A stretch of DNA of 64,000 bases from contig MKRJ01000014.1 of assembly GCA_001896885.1 (NCBI GenBank), positions 310,001 to 374,000 of the forward strand, read 5' to 3'. Shown piece after piece: positions 27,777 through 38,113 of this stretch. The notes under the pieces were generated by a model. That model ran no database searches. It was not told the DNA's origin and worked only from the letters and a program-made list of their open reading frames with translations. The position numbers were made by a program, and so were the translations under genes. Origin of the DNA: Rhizobiales bacterium 65-79. GTDB taxonomy: Bacteria > Pseudomonadota > Alphaproteobacteria > Rhizobiales > Rhizobiaceae. The first letter of the stretch is position 1; every line of letters starts with the position of its first letter.

Positions 27777-28399
27777 CAGGATACTCCCTCGCCGGTCTTT
27801 ACGTCGTGCAGCTGGACCGCCTTGCGCGGGTCGCGCGCCACCTGGGCGGCGATCGACTGCCGCCGGACCGCCTGCTTGTGGCGCAGCGTGAGCACGATGG
27901 CGCCGACCATCGCCACGAGCAGCAGCAGGCCGGCGACCTCGAAATAGAAAAGGTAGTCGGTATAGAGGATATCGCCGAGCGCGGCGGTGTTGGAGCGCTC
28001 GGCCAGCGACGGGATCGGCTTGGCGACCGTCCTGGCGAGCTGGGGCGAAAACGTATAGCCGCCGAGCACCACGATCAGCTCGCCGAGCAGGATGATGCCG
28101 ACCAGCGCGCCGGCCGGCGCGTATTCCAGTACGCCCCGCTTCATCTCGGCGAAATCGACGTCGAGCATCATGACGACGAACAGGAACAGCACCAGCACCG
28201 CGCCGACATAGACGACGAGCAGGATGAGCGCGAGGAACTCGGCGCCGGAGAGCAGGAACAATCCCGCCGCGTTGAAGAAGGCCAGAATCAGGAACAGGAC
28301 CGAATGCACGGGATTGCGCGCGGCGATCACCATGAAGGCCGAGCCAACGAGTATGAAGGCGAAGAGGTAGAAGAACGCCGCCTCTAGTCCAGTCAGCAT
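27776..28399 (-). CDS. nuoJ: NADH-quinone oxidoreductase subunit J
   Basis: A 207-residue membrane subunit with five helices. It includes the conserved helix around [20 protein letters not shown] next to the quinone-side proton path, and a charged C-terminus of about 40 residues. The start at 28399 is supported by the first helix beginning at once. A 129-base gap without a gene separates it from nuoI. Confidence 0.96.
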   Translation of the reverse strand: MLTGLEAAFFYLFAFILVGSAFMVIAARNPVHSVLFLILAFFNAAGLFLLSGAEFLALILLVVYVGAVLVLFLFVVMMLDVDFAEMKRGVLEYAPAGALVGIILLGELIVVLGGYTFSPQLARTVAKPIPSLAERSNTAALGDILYTDYLFYFEVAGLLLLVAMVGAIVLTLRHKQAVRRQSIAAQVARDPRKAVQLHDVKTGEGVS

Positions 28400-28528
28400 G
28401 GGTTCCCCCGGTTTCGGTTCCCGGAAAGGACAGAACGTCCTTCCCGATTTCGACTCTTCCCGCCCCCAGGCCCGAAGAATCGCGTGTCTCTTAGACGAGC
28501 CTTTCCGGCGCGTCCACTTTGACGGACG

Positions 28529-29020
28529 TCACCGATACGGCGCGTCCAGCTTGATATTGGTGGCCAGCTCGCGCTCCCAGCGGTCCCCATTGGCGAGCAG
28601 CTTGTCCTTGTCGTAGTAGAGTTCCTCGCGGGTCTCCGTGGAGAACTCGAAATTCGGTCCCTCGACGATCGCGTCGACCGGGCAGGCCTCCTGGCAGAAG
28701 CCGCAATAGATGCACTTCACCATGTCGATGTCGTAGCGCACGGTGCGCCGCGTGCCGTCGTTGCGGCGCGGGCCGGCCTCGATGGTGATTGCCTGCGCCG
28801 GGCAGATCGCCTCGCACAGCTTGCAGGCGATGCAACGTTCCTCGCCGTTCGGGTAGCGGCGCAAGGCATGCTCGCCGCGGAAGCGCGGGCTCTGCGGGTT
28901 CTTCTCGTAAGGGTAGTTGATCGTCGCCTTCGGCGCGAAAAACTGCTTCATGGAGAGCGCGGTGGCCTCCAGGAATTCCTTCAGGAGCAGCGATTTCGCC
29001 GCTTGCGCTAGTGCGCCCAT
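28529..29020 (-). CDS. nuoI: NADH-quinone oxidoreductase subunit I
   Basis: A 163-residue peripheral subunit carrying two [4Fe-4S] clusters (N6a and N6b). The two ferredoxin motifs are [12 protein letters not shown] and [12 protein letters not shown], each with four cysteines. The N-terminal amphipathic helix that docks on the membrane precedes them. It lies 28 bases after nuoH. Confidence 0.97.
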   Translation of the reverse strand: MGALAQAAKSLLLKEFLEATALSMKQFFAPKATINYPYEKNPQSPRFRGEHALRRYPNGEERCIACKLCEAICPAQAITIEAGPRRNDGTRRTVRYDIDMVKCIYCGFCQEACPVDAIVEGPNFEFSTETREELYYDKDKLLANGDRWERELATNIKLDAPYR

Positions 29021-29048
29021 TGAAAATCTCCGAAAATGCCGGCGCCCG

Positions 29049-30092
29049 TCATGCCAGTCCCGTCACTTTGAGGAACACGGCCGTCGCGACCACCATGAAC
29101 AGCGAGATCGGCAGGAACACCTTCCAGCCGAGCCGCATGAGCTGGTCGTAGCGGTAGCGCGGCACGAAGGCCTTGACCAGCGCGAACATGAAGAAGACGG
29201 CGATCAGCTTCAGGATGAACCAGATGAAGCCAGGCACCCAGGTGAACGGCGCGAAATCGAAGGGCGGCAGCCAGCCTCCGAGGAAGAGGATGGTGGTCAG
29301 CGCGCACATCAGCACCACTGCCACATACTCCCCGAGGAAGAAGAGCAGGAATGGCGTCGAGGAATATTCGACCATGTGGCCTGCGACGAGTTCCGATTCC
29401 GCCTCGACGAGGTCGAAGGGCGGCCGGTTGGTCTCGGCCAGCGCCGAGATGAAGAAGACGACGAACATAGGCAGGAGCGACAGCCAGTGCCAGTCGAGGA
29501 AGGTGTTCGGCAGGCCGAGATGCGTGCCGAGGCCGTCCTTCTGCGACAGCACGATGTCCGACAGGTTGAGCGAGCCGACGCACAGAAGCACGGTGATGAT
29601 GACGAAGCCGATCGAGACCTCGTAGGAGACCATCTGCGCAGCCGAACGCAGCGAGCCGAGGAACGGGTATTTCGAGTTCGAAGCCCAGCCGCCCATGATG
29701 ACGCCGTAGACCTCGAGCGAGGAGATCGCGAAGACGTAGAGGATGCCGACATTGATATTGGCGATGGCCCAGCCGGCATCGATCGGGATCACTGCCCAGG
29801 CCGAGATCGCAAGCACGGCGGAAACGAGAGGCGCCAGCAGGAACACGCCCTTGTTGGCGCCGGACGGGATCACCGGCTCCTTGAAGACGAATTTGAAGAG
29901 GTCCGCGAAGGGCTGCAGCGTCCCCCAGGGGCCGACGACGTTCGGCCCCCGGCGCAACTGTACAGCTGCCCAGATCTTGCGGTCGCCGTAGAGGATGAAG
30001 GCAACGCCGACCAGCAGGATGACGATCAGAACGACCGACTTCAAAAGGATGATCAGCGCCGGCAGCACATAGATGGTGAAAAAGGAATCCAC
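29049..30092 (-). CDS. nuoH: NADH-quinone oxidoreductase subunit H
   Basis: A 347-residue membrane subunit with eight helices that forms the quinone cavity. Conserved segments are [30 protein letters not shown] and [20 protein letters not shown] with its functional glutamates. The GTG at 30092 is taken as start because [11 protein letters not shown] begins the first helix at the family position. A much longer frame in the same register runs through nuoG and is a shadow. The gene starts 11 bases after the nuoG stop. Confidence 0.96.
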   Translation of the reverse strand: MDSFFTIYVLPALIILLKSVVLIVILLVGVAFILYGDRKIWAAVQLRRGPNVVGPWGTLQPFADLFKFVFKEPVIPSGANKGVFLLAPLVSAVLAISAWAVIPIDAGWAIANINVGILYVFAISSLEVYGVIMGGWASNSKYPFLGSLRSAAQMVSYEVSIGFVIITVLLCVGSLNLSDIVLSQKDGLGTHLGLPNTFLDWHWLSLLPMFVVFFISALAETNRPPFDLVEAESELVAGHMVEYSSTPFLLFFLGEYVAVVLMCALTTILFLGGWLPPFDFAPFTWVPGFIWFILKLIAVFFMFALVKAFVPRYRYDQLMRLGWKVFLPISLFMVVATAVFLKVTGLA

Positions 30093-30103
30093 TTGCCTGT
30101 CCC

Positions 30104-32185
30104 CTACTCGGCCGCCTGCCTGAAGCCGTTCAACACCAGCGCCGAGCACTCGGCCATGACGGCGGAGGCGCGCGCGATCGGATTGGTCAGGTAGAAATCC
30201 CTGACCGGCGGGACGAAGGGCCTCGCGCCGAGACGCCCGCCTGCCTTGGCGAGCGTTGCTATCGTGGCCGCCTCGCCCGGCTGGATCTCCTCGATCGCCG
30301 CCATCAGCGGATGGTCCGCGTAGAGCCGGACACGCAATTGCGCGAGCGAATCGAACGGCAGCCTCCGGCCGAGCACGTCCGACAGCGCCCTCAGGATCGC
30401 CCAGTCTTCCTTCGCCTGCCCCGGCGCGAAGCCGGCGCGGTTCGTCATCTGCACCCGGCCTTCGGTATTCACGTAGGTGCCGGATTTCTCGGTATAGGCC
30501 GCGCCCGGCAGGATGACGTCGGCGCGGTGCGCGCCGGCGTCGCCATGCGTGCCGATATAGACGGTGAAGGCCTCGCCGATGGCGTTCATGTCCATCTCGT
30601 CCGCGCCGAGCAGGAAGAGCACGTCCAGCGCGCCCATCATGCCGGCGACATCCTTGCCGCCCTCGCCCGGCACGAAGCCGATGTCGAGGCCGCCGACGCG
30701 CGCCGCCGCATTGTGCAGCACGGCAAAGCCGTTCCAGTCTTCGCGCACGGCCTTGAGGTCTAAGGCGAGCTTCGCCGCGAGGCCGAGCACCGCCCGGCCG
30801 TCGGGACGCGCCAGGGCCCCCTGTCCGACGATGATCAGCGGACGCTGCGCCTTCTTGAGCGCGGAGACGAACTTGCCCTTGCCGTCGAGAAGCTGCTTCA
30901 GCGAATCGGCGCCCGATCCGAGCGCCTCGTAGTCGTAGCGCGGGTCGCCGATCTCGCCGACCGCCCCGATCGGGAAATCCCCCATGCGCCAGCGCTTGCG
31001 GATGCGCGCGTTCAACACCGATGCCTCGAAGCGCGGGTTGGAGCCGATCAGAAGCAGCGCGTCCGCCTGCTCGATGCCAGCGATGGTCGGGTTGAAGATG
31101 TAACCGGCGCGCCCCGCGGACGGGTCGAGCGCCGCGCCGTCCTGACGGCAGTCGATGTTGGCCGAGCCGAGCGATGCCATCAGGAGCTTCAGCGCGTACA
31201 TCTCCTCGACCGCCGCGAGATCGCCGGCGATGGCGCCGATACGATCGCCGCTCGTCTTGGCGACCGCGGCCCTGATCGTCTCGAAGGCTTCCGGCCAGGT
31301 CGCCGGAACGAGCTTGCCGCGCTTGCGCACATAGGGCCGGTCGAGGCGCTGCGTCCTCAACCCATCCCAGATGAAGCGCGTCTTGTCGGAGATCCACTCC
31401 TCGTTCACGTCGTCATTGGTGCGCGGCAGGATGCGCATCACCTCCCGGCCGCGCGTGTCGACGCGGATGGCCGAGCCGACCGCGTCCATCACGTCGATCG
31501 ATTCGGTCTTGGTGAGTTCCCACGGGCGTGCCTGGAAGGCATAGGGCTTGGAGGTCAGCGCGCCGACCGGGCAGAGATCGATGACGTTGCCCTGCAGTTC
31601 CGAGGTCATGGCGCGCTCGAGATAGGTGGTTATCTCCATGTCCTCGCCGCGCCCGGTCGCGCCGAGTTCCGAGACGCCGCCGACCTCGGTGGTGAAGCGG
31701 ATGCAGCGCGTGCAATGGATGCAGCGCGTCATGATCGTCTTCACCAGCGGGCCGATATATTTGTCCTCGACCGCGCGCTTGTTCTCGTGGAAGCGCGAGG
31801 AATCGACGCCGAACGCCATCGCCTGGTCCTGCAGGTCGCATTCGCCGCCCTGGTCGCAGATCGGGCAATCGAGCGGATGGTTGATGAGCAGGAACTCCAT
31901 CACCCCTTCGCGCGCCTTCTTCACCATCGGCGTGTTGGTGAACATCTCCGGAGGCTCGCCGTTCGGGCCGGGGCGCAGGTCGCGCACGCCCATGGCGCAG
32001 GAGGCCTGCGGCTTGGGCGGCCCGCCCTTCACCTCGACCAGGCACATGCGGCAATTGCCGGCGATCGAAAGCCGCTCGTGGAAGCAGAAGCGCGGGATTT
32101 CCGCGCCAGCTTCCTCCGCCGCCTGCAGCAGCGTGTAGTGATCGGGCACTTCGATCTCTTTGCCGTCGACCTTGAGTTTAGCCAT
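30104..32185 (-). CDS. nuoG: NADH-quinone oxidoreductase subunit G
   Basis: A 693-residue peripheral subunit with iron-sulfur clusters N1b, N4 and N5. The N-terminal [2Fe-2S] domain has [11 protein letters not shown], the N5 cluster region has [18 protein letters not shown] with its histidine ligand, and N4 has [11 protein letters not shown] molybdopterin-oxidoreductase-like domain without cofactor follows. The extra N7 cluster of some bacteria is not seen. It is separated from nuoF by the helix-hairpin-helix gene. Confidence 0.97.
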   Translation of the reverse strand: MAKLKVDGKEIEVPDHYTLLQAAEEAGAEIPRFCFHERLSIAGNCRMCLVEVKGGPPKPQASCAMGVRDLRPGPNGEPPEMFTNTPMVKKAREGVMEFLLINHPLDCPICDQGGECDLQDQAMAFGVDSSRFHENKRAVEDKYIGPLVKTIMTRCIHCTRCIRFTTEVGGVSELGATGRGEDMEITTYLERAMTSELQGNVIDLCPVGALTSKPYAFQARPWELTKTESIDVMDAVGSAIRVDTRGREVMRILPRTNDDVNEEWISDKTRFIWDGLRTQRLDRPYVRKRGKLVPATWPEAFETIRAAVAKTSGDRIGAIAGDLAAVEEMYALKLLMASLGSANIDCRQDGAALDPSAGRAGYIFNPTIAGIEQADALLLIGSNPRFEASVLNARIRKRWRMGDFPIGAVGEIGDPRYDYEALGSGADSLKQLLDGKGKFVSALKKAQRPLIIVGQGALARPDGRAVLGLAAKLALDLKAVREDWNGFAVLHNAAARVGGLDIGFVPGEGGKDVAGMMGALDVLFLLGADEMDMNAIGEAFTVYIGTHGDAGAHRADVILPGAAYTEKSGTYVNTEGRVQMTNRAGFAPGQAKEDWAILRALSDVLGRRLPFDSLAQLRVRLYADHPLMAAIEEIQPGEAATIATLAKAGGRLGARPFVPPVRDFYLTNPIARASAVMAECSALVLNGFRQAAE

Positions 32186-32278
32186 TCCTTGCCCCTGCGG
32201 CGTTTGCCGCTTCGTATGCCATCAAAACGTCCGTGGCCAGCCCGCCCGGCCGCTTTTCAACCCTGTTCGGCCCGCGCT

Positions 32279-33106
32279 TCAATCCGCTTTTCCCGCCAGC
32301 GCCCTTGCCTGCTTCAGCCACTCGTCGCGCCCGATGCGGCCGCCGAAGCCGAGATAATCGTCCACCCAGGCGACCTCTTCCGGCGTCCAGCCGGCGATCT
32401 GCGCGAAAGTCCATACGCCAAGGCCGTTCAGAACCTGCTCCAGCTTCGGGCCGATGCCGGAGATCAGCTTGAGATCATCCGGCGTTCCGGGCCGCTCGAT
32501 CGCTGCCGGCTGCCGGAAATCCTCCGGCATGATCGGCGAAGCGCTCGAAGCCCGAACTTCATCCACCGCTTGAGAAGATGCCGCCATCGGGGCGTTTTCC
32601 TTGGCGGATGGCTTGGGGGCTACCGGCTTGACGGCGGCCGGCTTGGCAGTGGTCGGCTTGCCGACGGCGTCGGCCATTTTGCCGGTAGCGCCCGCAAGCT
32701 CCACCGAAGCGCTCTCGAAGTCGGCCATCAATGTCCTGGCCGCGGATTTCGCACGCGACACCGGCGATTTCGGCTCGGGTTTCGCTGCGTCCACGTCACA
32801 ATTACTGTCGTCCCAGCTGGCGCCGAAGCCGAAGACCTCCATGCCGGGGATTTTCATCCCGCACAGTTCGCGCGCGGCCTCCATGGAACCGGCGACCGCT
32901 CCCATCCAGACACCGAAGGCTTGGCTGGCGACGCCCATGGAAAGCGCCGTCGCGGCCGCGAGCCCGCCGGCCGGGTGCATCATCAAGTTCACGGCGCCCG
33001 GGCTGCTTGCGCCGCCAAGGGTCATGAACGCCGCGAACTCCCTGTTCATCGCCTCTATCTGTTCCACGTCAGGCATCATTTTCTCGGGTATGGGAAACAT
33101 CGACAT
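32279..33106 (-). CDS. helix-hairpin-helix protein sharing a domain with the NuoE extension
   Basis: A 275-residue protein of unknown function lying between nuoF and nuoG. Residues 1-100 form a helical, glycine/alanine-rich region (GGLAAATALSMGVASQAFGV). About residues 110-205 are Lys/Pro/Ala-rich and probably disordered. The C-terminal 62 residues begin DDLKLISGIGPKLEQVLNGL and contain a helix-hairpin-helix GIGP turn, as in COG3743 proteins. The same domain ends the NuoE protein in this operon (DDLKLISGVGPKIEAILNGL). The shared domain and placement suggest a complex I accessory or assembly factor, though such domains can also bind DNA. No catalytic motif is evident. Confidence 0.8.
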   Translation of the reverse strand: MSMFPIPEKMMPDVEQIEAMNREFAAFMTLGGASSPGAVNLMMHPAGGLAAATALSMGVASQAFGVWMGAVAGSMEAARELCGMKIPGMEVFGFGASWDDSNCDVDAAKPEPKSPVSRAKSAARTLMADFESASVELAGATGKMADAVGKPTTAKPAAVKPVAPKPSAKENAPMAASSQAVDEVRASSASPIMPEDFRQPAAIERPGTPDDLKLISGIGPKLEQVLNGLGVWTFAQIAGWTPEEVAWVDDYLGFGGRIGRDEWLKQARALAGKAD

Positions 33107-33202
33107 CGACCATCTCCTTCTAAGGTCGTTTCGTTGCCGTTCTTCCGTCTCCCCTCTCCTGTCGCTTCCTGGTCCTGTCCCTGGTCGTCTTTTGAAAGCT
33201 TC

Positions 33203-34507
33203 CTATTCCGCCGCGACCAGCACCGGCTCGGCGCGGTGCGCATTGCGACTGAACTCGTCGATGCGCCGCTCGATCTCCGGACGGAAATGCCGGATCAGGC
33301 CCTGGATCGGCCACGCCGCCGCATCGCCCAGCGCGCAGATCGTGTGACCCTCGACCTGCTTGGTCACGTCGAGCAGCATGTCGATCTCGCGCTTCTGTGC
33401 CTCGCCGCGCACCAGCCGCTCCATGACGCGCCACATCCAGCCCGTGCCCTCGCGGCAGGGCGTGCACTGGCCGCAGCTCTCATGCTTGTAGAAGTAGGAG
33501 AGCCGGGCGATCGCCTTCACCACGTCGGTCGACTTGTCCATGACGATGACCGCCGCTGTGCCGAGGCCCGACTTCAGCTCCTTCAGCGCGTCGAAATCCA
33601 TCGGGCAATCCATGATCTCGTTCGCTGGCACCAGCGGCACCGAGGCCCCGCCCGGGATGACCGCGAGCAGATTGTCCCAGCCGCCGCGGATGCCGCCGGC
33701 ATGCGTCTCGATCAGTTCGCGGAACGGGATCGACATGGCGTCCTCGACCGTGCACGGCTTGTTGACGTGGCCGGAGATGCAGAAAAGCTTCGTGCCGGCA
33801 TTGTTCGGCCGCCCGAACGAGGCGAACCACGAGGCGCCGCGCCTCAGGATCGTCGGCGCCACCGCAATCGATTCGACGTTGTTGACCGTGCTCGGGCAGC
33901 CATAGAGGCCGACATTGGCCGGGAAAGGCGGCTTCAGCCGCGGCTGGCCCTTCTTGCCTTCGAGGCTTTCGAGCAGCCCCGTCTCCTCGCCGCAGATATA
34001 GGCGCCGGCGCCATGATGGACGATGATGTCGAAATCCCAGCCATTCTTGTTGTTCTTGCCGATGAGTTTCGCCTCGTAGGCCTCGTCGACCGCGCGCTGC
34101 AGCGCCTCGCGCTCGCGGATGAACTCGCCGCGCACATAGATGTAGGCCGCTTCCGCGCCCATGGCGAAGCCGGCTATCAGGCAGCCCTCGACCAGCGTAT
34201 GCGGGTCATGGCGCATGATATCGCGATCCTTGCAGGTGCCGGGCTCGGATTCGTCGGCGTTCACGACGAGATATGATGGGCGCCCGTCCGAGGTCTTCGG
34301 CATGAACGACCATTTCAGGCCGGTCGGGAAACCCGCGCCGCCGCGCCCGCGCAGGCCCGAAGCCTTCATCTCGTTGACGATCCAATCGCGACCCTTGGCG
34401 ATGATGCCGGCCGTGTCGTCCCATTGCCCGCGCGCCATCGCTCCCTGAAGCGAGCGGTCGAACTCACCGTAGATGTTCGTGAAGATGCGGTCGCGATCAG
34501 CAAGCAT
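33203..34507 (-). CDS. nuoF: NADH-quinone oxidoreductase subunit F
   Basis: A 434-residue subunit that binds FMN and NADH and starts electron flow in complex I. The glycine-rich FMN/NADH sites are [15 protein letters not shown] and [19 protein letters not shown], and the N3 [4Fe-4S] motif is [12 protein letters not shown] with a distal cysteine in HTICALGD. Length is normal. It follows nuoE by 11 bases. Confidence 0.97.
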   Translation of the reverse strand: MLADRDRIFTNIYGEFDRSLQGAMARGQWDDTAGIIAKGRDWIVNEMKASGLRGRGGAGFPTGLKWSFMPKTSDGRPSYLVVNADESEPGTCKDRDIMRHDPHTLVEGCLIAGFAMGAEAAYIYVRGEFIREREALQRAVDEAYEAKLIGKNNKNGWDFDIIVHHGAGAYICGEETGLLESLEGKKGQPRLKPPFPANVGLYGCPSTVNNVESIAVAPTILRRGASWFASFGRPNNAGTKLFCISGHVNKPCTVEDAMSIPFRELIETHAGGIRGGWDNLLAVIPGGASVPLVPANEIMDCPMDFDALKELKSGLGTAAVIVMDKSTDVVKAIARLSYFYKHESCGQCTPCREGTGWMWRVMERLVRGEAQKREIDMLLDVTKQVEGHTICALGDAAAWPIQGLIRHFRPEIERRIDEFSRNAHRAEPVLVAAE

Positions 34508-34518
34508 GTCTCAAACCC

Positions 34519-35808
34519 TCAACGCGGCTTCTTGCCGAAGACGCGGATGTATTCGGCCTCGCCGCCCTTGGCGAGGGCCTTGGCCTGCTTCACCCAGTCG
34601 TCGCGGTCGATGCGGCCCCTGAAGTTCAGGTAGCCGTCGACCCATTCGCACTGGTCCTTTCTCCACGAGGCGACCTGCTCGAACTTGTAGATGCCGAGAC
34701 CGTTCAGGATGGCCTCGATCTTCGGTCCGACGCCCGAGATGAGTTTCAGATCATCCGGCTCTGCCGGCTTCGGGATGCCGATGGGACGGTTCGGCGAATC
34801 GAGCGTCGGCTTCGCCGGAGCCGGCGGCTCCTTGGCGGCGCGCGCCGTCTTCTTGCCGTCGGCGCCGATCGGCTCGCCCTGAAGCAGTTCCGGGGATTTG
34901 TAGGCACTTTTCGGCGCCGGGCCGCCCGGCATGCCCTTGCGCTGCCGGCCGGGCGCGCCGGCGTCGTCGATCGTCTCGTTGGCGCGCTTCTCGTTGAGCG
35001 GCAGCGGCGGAACGCTGGTCGCCCGTTCCTGATCGCGGCTCGCCTTCTTCGGCGATGGCGACTTGATGCCGGTGCCCGTTTCCTGGGCATCGGTTTTCGG
35101 CCTGGCCGCCTTGCTCGGCGGCACCGCCGGCTCCTGCGCCGAGCGCGCGCCCTTGGCCCCGCCGGGCTTCGCCTTGCCGCCGGAAGCCTTGAAGATCGCC
35201 GCCTCGTCGAGAAGCGTGGTGCGCTCGCCCTCAGGCTCGGAGGTGAAGCGATCTTTCAGCTGCGTCCCGGTCTTGACCGAAGCGCCCTTCCCCGCCTCGA
35301 AAGCGTCGATGATCTCACCGAGGCGTTCCGGAGTGAGATCCTCGTAGGTATCCTTGAAAATCATCACCATCGGCGCGTTCACGCAGGCGCCGAGGCACTC
35401 GACTTCCTCCCACGAGAGCGTCCCGTCGGCGTTGGTCTGGAACTGCTCGTGATGGATTTTCCGGCGGCAGACATCCATCAGCGCCTCCGACCCGCGCAGC
35501 ATGCAGGGCGTGGTGCCGCAGACCTGGACATGCGCCCGCGTGCCGACCGGCTTCAACTGGAACTGCGTATAGAAGGTGGCGACCTCGAGCACGCGGATCA
35601 GCGGCATGTCGAGCATGCGGCTGACCTCCTCGACCGCCGGCCTGGTGACCCAGCCCTCCTGCTCCTGAGCCAGCATGAGAAGCGGGATCACGGCCGATTG
35701 CTGCCGGCCCTTCGGGTATTTGCCGATCCACTGCCTCGCAACGACGGCGTTCGCCCTGTTGAAGGCGAAACTGTCGGGCTGCTCTTCTGCTAACCTGCGT
35801 ACGCTCAT
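34519..35808 (-). CDS. nuoE: NADH-quinone oxidoreductase subunit E with long C-terminal extension
   Basis: A 429-residue protein. Residues 1-165 are the normal thioredoxin-like NuoE with the N1a [2Fe-2S] ligands in VCGTTPCMLRG and CLGACVNAP. Typical NuoE ends there. The remaining 260 residues are a Lys/Pro/Ala-rich linker (about 190-365) and a helix-hairpin-helix domain starting DDLKLISGVGPKIEAILNGL, matching the separate protein encoded between nuoF and nuoG. Long NuoE proteins are found in rhizobia, and the role of the extension is unknown. It lies 34 bases after nuoD. Confidence 0.95.
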   Translation of the reverse strand: MSVRRLAEEQPDSFAFNRANAVVARQWIGKYPKGRQQSAVIPLLMLAQEQEGWVTRPAVEEVSRMLDMPLIRVLEVATFYTQFQLKPVGTRAHVQVCGTTPCMLRGSEALMDVCRRKIHHEQFQTNADGTLSWEEVECLGACVNAPMVMIFKDTYEDLTPERLGEIIDAFEAGKGASVKTGTQLKDRFTSEPEGERTTLLDEAAIFKASGGKAKPGGAKGARSAQEPAVPPSKAARPKTDAQETGTGIKSPSPKKASRDQERATSVPPLPLNEKRANETIDDAGAPGRQRKGMPGGPAPKSAYKSPELLQGEPIGADGKKTARAAKEPPAPAKPTLDSPNRPIGIPKPAEPDDLKLISGVGPKIEAILNGLGIYKFEQVASWRKDQCEWVDGYLNFRGRIDRDDWVKQAKALAKGGEAEYIRVFGKKPR

Positions 35809-35842
35809 CGCTTCTCACATTCCAATGTCGGCCAGGCCCGGT

Positions 35843-37033
35843 TCACCGGTCGACCTCGCCGAAGACGATATCGATCGAACCCAGCACGGCCGAGACGTCG
35901 GCCAGCATGTGCCCCTTGCAGAGGAAATCCATCGCCTGCAGATGCGCGAAGCTGGGAGCGCGCAGCTTGCAGCGGTAGGGCTTGTTGGTCCCGTCCGAGA
36001 CGAGATAGACGCCGAACTCGCCCTTGGGTGCCTCGACGGCCGCATAGACCTCGCCGGCCGGAACGCGATAGCCTTCGGTGTAAAGCTTGAAGTGATGGAT
36101 GAGCGCCTCCATCGAGCGCTTCATCTCGCCCCGCTTCGGCGGCACGATCTTGCCGTCCGTATTGGAGACGGGCCCGACCTTCTCCTTGCCGAGCAGCCGT
36201 TCGACGCATTGCCGCATGATCTTCGCCGACTGGCGCATCTCCGCCATGCGGATCACATAGCGGTCGTAGCAATCGCCGTTCCTGCCGACCGGGATCTGGA
36301 ACTCCATCTCGGGATAGCATTCATAAGGCTGCGATCGCCTGAGGTCCCAGGCCGCGCCGGCGCCACGCACCATCACGCCGGAGAAGCCCCAGGCCCATGC
36401 GTCCTCCAGAGACACGACGCCGATATCGACGTTGCGCTGCTTGAAGATGCGGTTCTCGGTCAAAAGCACTTCGAGATCGTCGAGCGTCTTGTAGAACGGA
36501 TCGATCCACTTGCCGATGTCCTCGACCAGTTTCTCCGGCAGGTCCTGATGCACGCCGCCCGGCCGGAAATAGGCCGAATGCATGCGCGCCCCGGAGGCCC
36601 GCTCGTAGAACACCATCAGCTTCTCGCGCTCCTCGAAGCCCCAGAGCGGCGGGGTGAGCGCGCCGACATCCATCGCCTGCGTCGTCACCTGGAGGAGATG
36701 GTTCAGGATGCGGCCGATCTCGCAATAGAGCACCCGGATAAGCTGCCCGCGGATGGGCACCTTGATGCCGAGCAACCGCTCCACGGCGAGCGCGAAGGCA
36801 TGCTCCTGGTTCATCGGCGCGACATAGTCGAGCCTGTCGAAATAGGGCACCGCCTGCAGATAGGTCTTGGCCTCGATCAGCTTCTCGGTGCCGCGGTGCA
36901 AGAGGCCGATATGCGGATCGACGCGCTCGACCACCTCGCCGTCAAGCTCCAGCACAAGGCGAAGCACCCCATGGGCGGCGGGATGTTGAGGGCCGAAATT
37001 GATGTTGAAGTTGCGGACGTTGTGTTCGGTCAT
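35843..37033 (-). CDS. nuoD: NADH-quinone oxidoreductase subunit D
   Basis: A 396-residue 49-kDa-type subunit that lines the quinone site. Landmarks are [13 protein letters not shown] near the N-terminus with the quinone-contacting histidine, [10 protein letters not shown], and DIVFGEVDR at the C-terminus. ATG 37033 is the family-standard start (MTEHNVRNF). Sequence just upstream belongs to the inverted repeat of the neighbouring insertion and contains no clear ribosome site, only CCGCCTCCCG, which is odd for a gene so highly expressed. Confidence 0.96.
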   Translation of the reverse strand: MTEHNVRNFNINFGPQHPAAHGVLRLVLELDGEVVERVDPHIGLLHRGTEKLIEAKTYLQAVPYFDRLDYVAPMNQEHAFALAVERLLGIKVPIRGQLIRVLYCEIGRILNHLLQVTTQAMDVGALTPPLWGFEEREKLMVFYERASGARMHSAYFRPGGVHQDLPEKLVEDIGKWIDPFYKTLDDLEVLLTENRIFKQRNVDIGVVSLEDAWAWGFSGVMVRGAGAAWDLRRSQPYECYPEMEFQIPVGRNGDCYDRYVIRMAEMRQSAKIMRQCVERLLGKEKVGPVSNTDGKIVPPKRGEMKRSMEALIHHFKLYTEGYRVPAGEVYAAVEAPKGEFGVYLVSDGTNKPYRCKLRAPSFAHLQAMDFLCKGHMLADVSAVLGSIDIVFGEVDR

Positions 37034-37044
37034 CGGGAGGCGGC

Positions 37045-37082
37045 CTTCGGCAATCGGCAATCGGCAATCGGCAGTCGGATCA
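37045..37082. repeat. inverted-repeat end of the four-helix-bundle insertion (nuoD side)
   Basis: On the plus strand there are three tandem units of CGGCAAT followed by CGGCAGTCGG. This matches in inverted orientation the sequence at 37467-37501 and the arms of the repeats at 16145 and 19992. It overlaps the stop codon of the four-helix-bundle gene and ends 12 bases before the nuoD start. Confidence 0.7.
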
Positions 37083-37466
37083 TGACGGCAACCCTGCATT
37101 CTTGACGGAGCGGATCAAACTCCGAAGCATCTTTCCGACGATTTCAGCACGATCTAGAAGCGGCGCCACGTTGTCGCGAGGCGTCATACTCACCTTCACT
37201 GCCAGCAACACATGCGTCTCAAGCTCTTTAAGCGATCCTTGGGCGTTTTTCAAAAATTGGACGTAGCTTCCAGTACTCTCCCGACCGTACCCTTCAGCAA
37301 TATTAGCTGGAACAGAAGCGCCGGCGCGTCGAATCTGTGAGATCATGCCGAACATTTCCTCGCGAGGAAATGTTCGGGTGACCCGATAGCAATCCGCAGC
37401 CAATTCCATAGCCTCGTTCCATACCCTTAGATCGCGATACGAGCGAATTACATCCTCGTCCGCCAT
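37080..37466 (-). CDS. four-helix-bundle protein (23S rRNA intervening-sequence family)
   Basis: A 128-residue helical protein of the S23/IVP (TIGR02436) family. The family pattern [20 protein letters not shown], then [20 protein letters not shown] and [20 protein letters not shown] is clear. Homologues were first found in intervening sequences of 23S rRNA genes and elsewhere as free-standing genes; a relative (Avd) works with diversity-generating retroelements. No rRNA, reverse transcriptase or variable repeat is here. The gene sits between nuoC and nuoD, which are adjacent in almost all nuo operons, and is bracketed by inverted repeats. It is therefore an insertion carried in the same direction as the operon. 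Molecular function is unknown. Confidence 0.88.
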   Translation of the reverse strand: MADEDVIRSYRDLRVWNEAMELAADCYRVTRTFPREEMFGMISQIRRAGASVPANIAEGYGRESTGSYVQFLKNAQGSLKELETHVLLAVKVSMTPRDNVAPLLDRAEIVGKMLRSLIRSVKNAGLPS

Positions 37467-37501
37467 CCTTACTGCCTACTGCCGAACGCCGATCTGCCGC
37501 A
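37467..37501. repeat. inverted-repeat end of the four-helix-bundle insertion (nuoC side)
   Basis: On the plus strand, ACTGCCTACTGCCGAACGCC followed by GATCTGCCGC. Its reverse complement has the GGCAGTAGGCAGT and CGGCAGATCGGC units of the family and faces the repeat at 37045-37082 in inverted orientation. It ends at the nuoC stop codon, and its inner end (GTAAGG) appears to supply the ribosome site of the four-helix-bundle gene. Confidence 0.65.
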
Positions 37502-38104
37502 TCACTGCTTCGCCTTTTCGTCGCCGGGGAGCACATAGTCAGTCCCCTCCCATGGGCTCAAAAAGTCGAAATTCCTGAACTCCTGCTTCAGTTCGACGGG
37601 CTCGTAGATCACCCGCTTGACCTCGTCATCGTAACGCACCTCTACGAAGCCGGTGAGCGGGAAATCCTTCCTGAGCGGATGCCCCTCGAAGCCGTAGTCG
37701 GTCAGGATGCGGCGAAGATCCGGATGCCCGGTGAAGAGCACGCCGTAGAGATCATAGACCTCACGCTCGAACCAGACGGCGCCCGGATAGACCGCCGTCG
37801 CCGACGGGATCGGCGTCTCCTCGTCGGCCTGCACCTTGACGCGGACGCGCATGTTCTTCTTCGGCGACAGCAGGTGATAGACGACGTCGAAGCGCTCCTC
37901 GCGCTCCGGATAGTCGGCGCCCGAGATGTCGATGAAGGAGACAAAGCGGCATTCCGGATCGTCGCGGAGGAATTTCAGCACCTCGACGATATCGTTCTTC
38001 GGGACCGTCACGGTCAGTTCGCCATAGGCCAGCACCGAAGAAGAGATGCGGTCGCCGAGCCCCTCCTTCAGGCGGATATCAAGGGCGCCCAGAACGTCGC
38101 TCAT
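37502..38104 (-). CDS. nuoC: NADH-quinone oxidoreductase subunit C
   Basis: A 200-residue 30-kDa-type peripheral subunit. The family signature is in [20 protein letters not shown] and [20 protein letters not shown]. It is separate from NuoD, as is usual in alphaproteobacteria. It lies nine bases after nuoB. Downstream, the four-helix-bundle insertion separates it from nuoD. Confidence 0.97.
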   Translation of the reverse strand: MSDVLGALDIRLKEGLGDRISSSVLAYGELTVTVPKNDIVEVLKFLRDDPECRFVSFIDISGADYPEREERFDVVYHLLSPKKNMRVRVKVQADEETPIPSATAVYPGAVWFEREVYDLYGVLFTGHPDLRRILTDYGFEGHPLRKDFPLTGFVEVRYDDEVKRVIYEPVELKQEFRNFDFLSPWEGTDYVLPGDEKAKQ

Positions 38105-38113
38105 ATGATCTCC

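Noticed and set aside
29049-31397. 782-codon frame that might look like a fusion onto NuoH
   Set aside because: The N-terminal 435 codons run through nuoG in another frame. Only the last 347 residues, from GTG 30092, are NuoH-like.
37080-37466. Diversity-generating retroelement around the four-helix-bundle gene
   Set aside because: The protein fold resembles Avd, but no reverse transcriptase, template repeat or variable repeat was found anywhere in the window.
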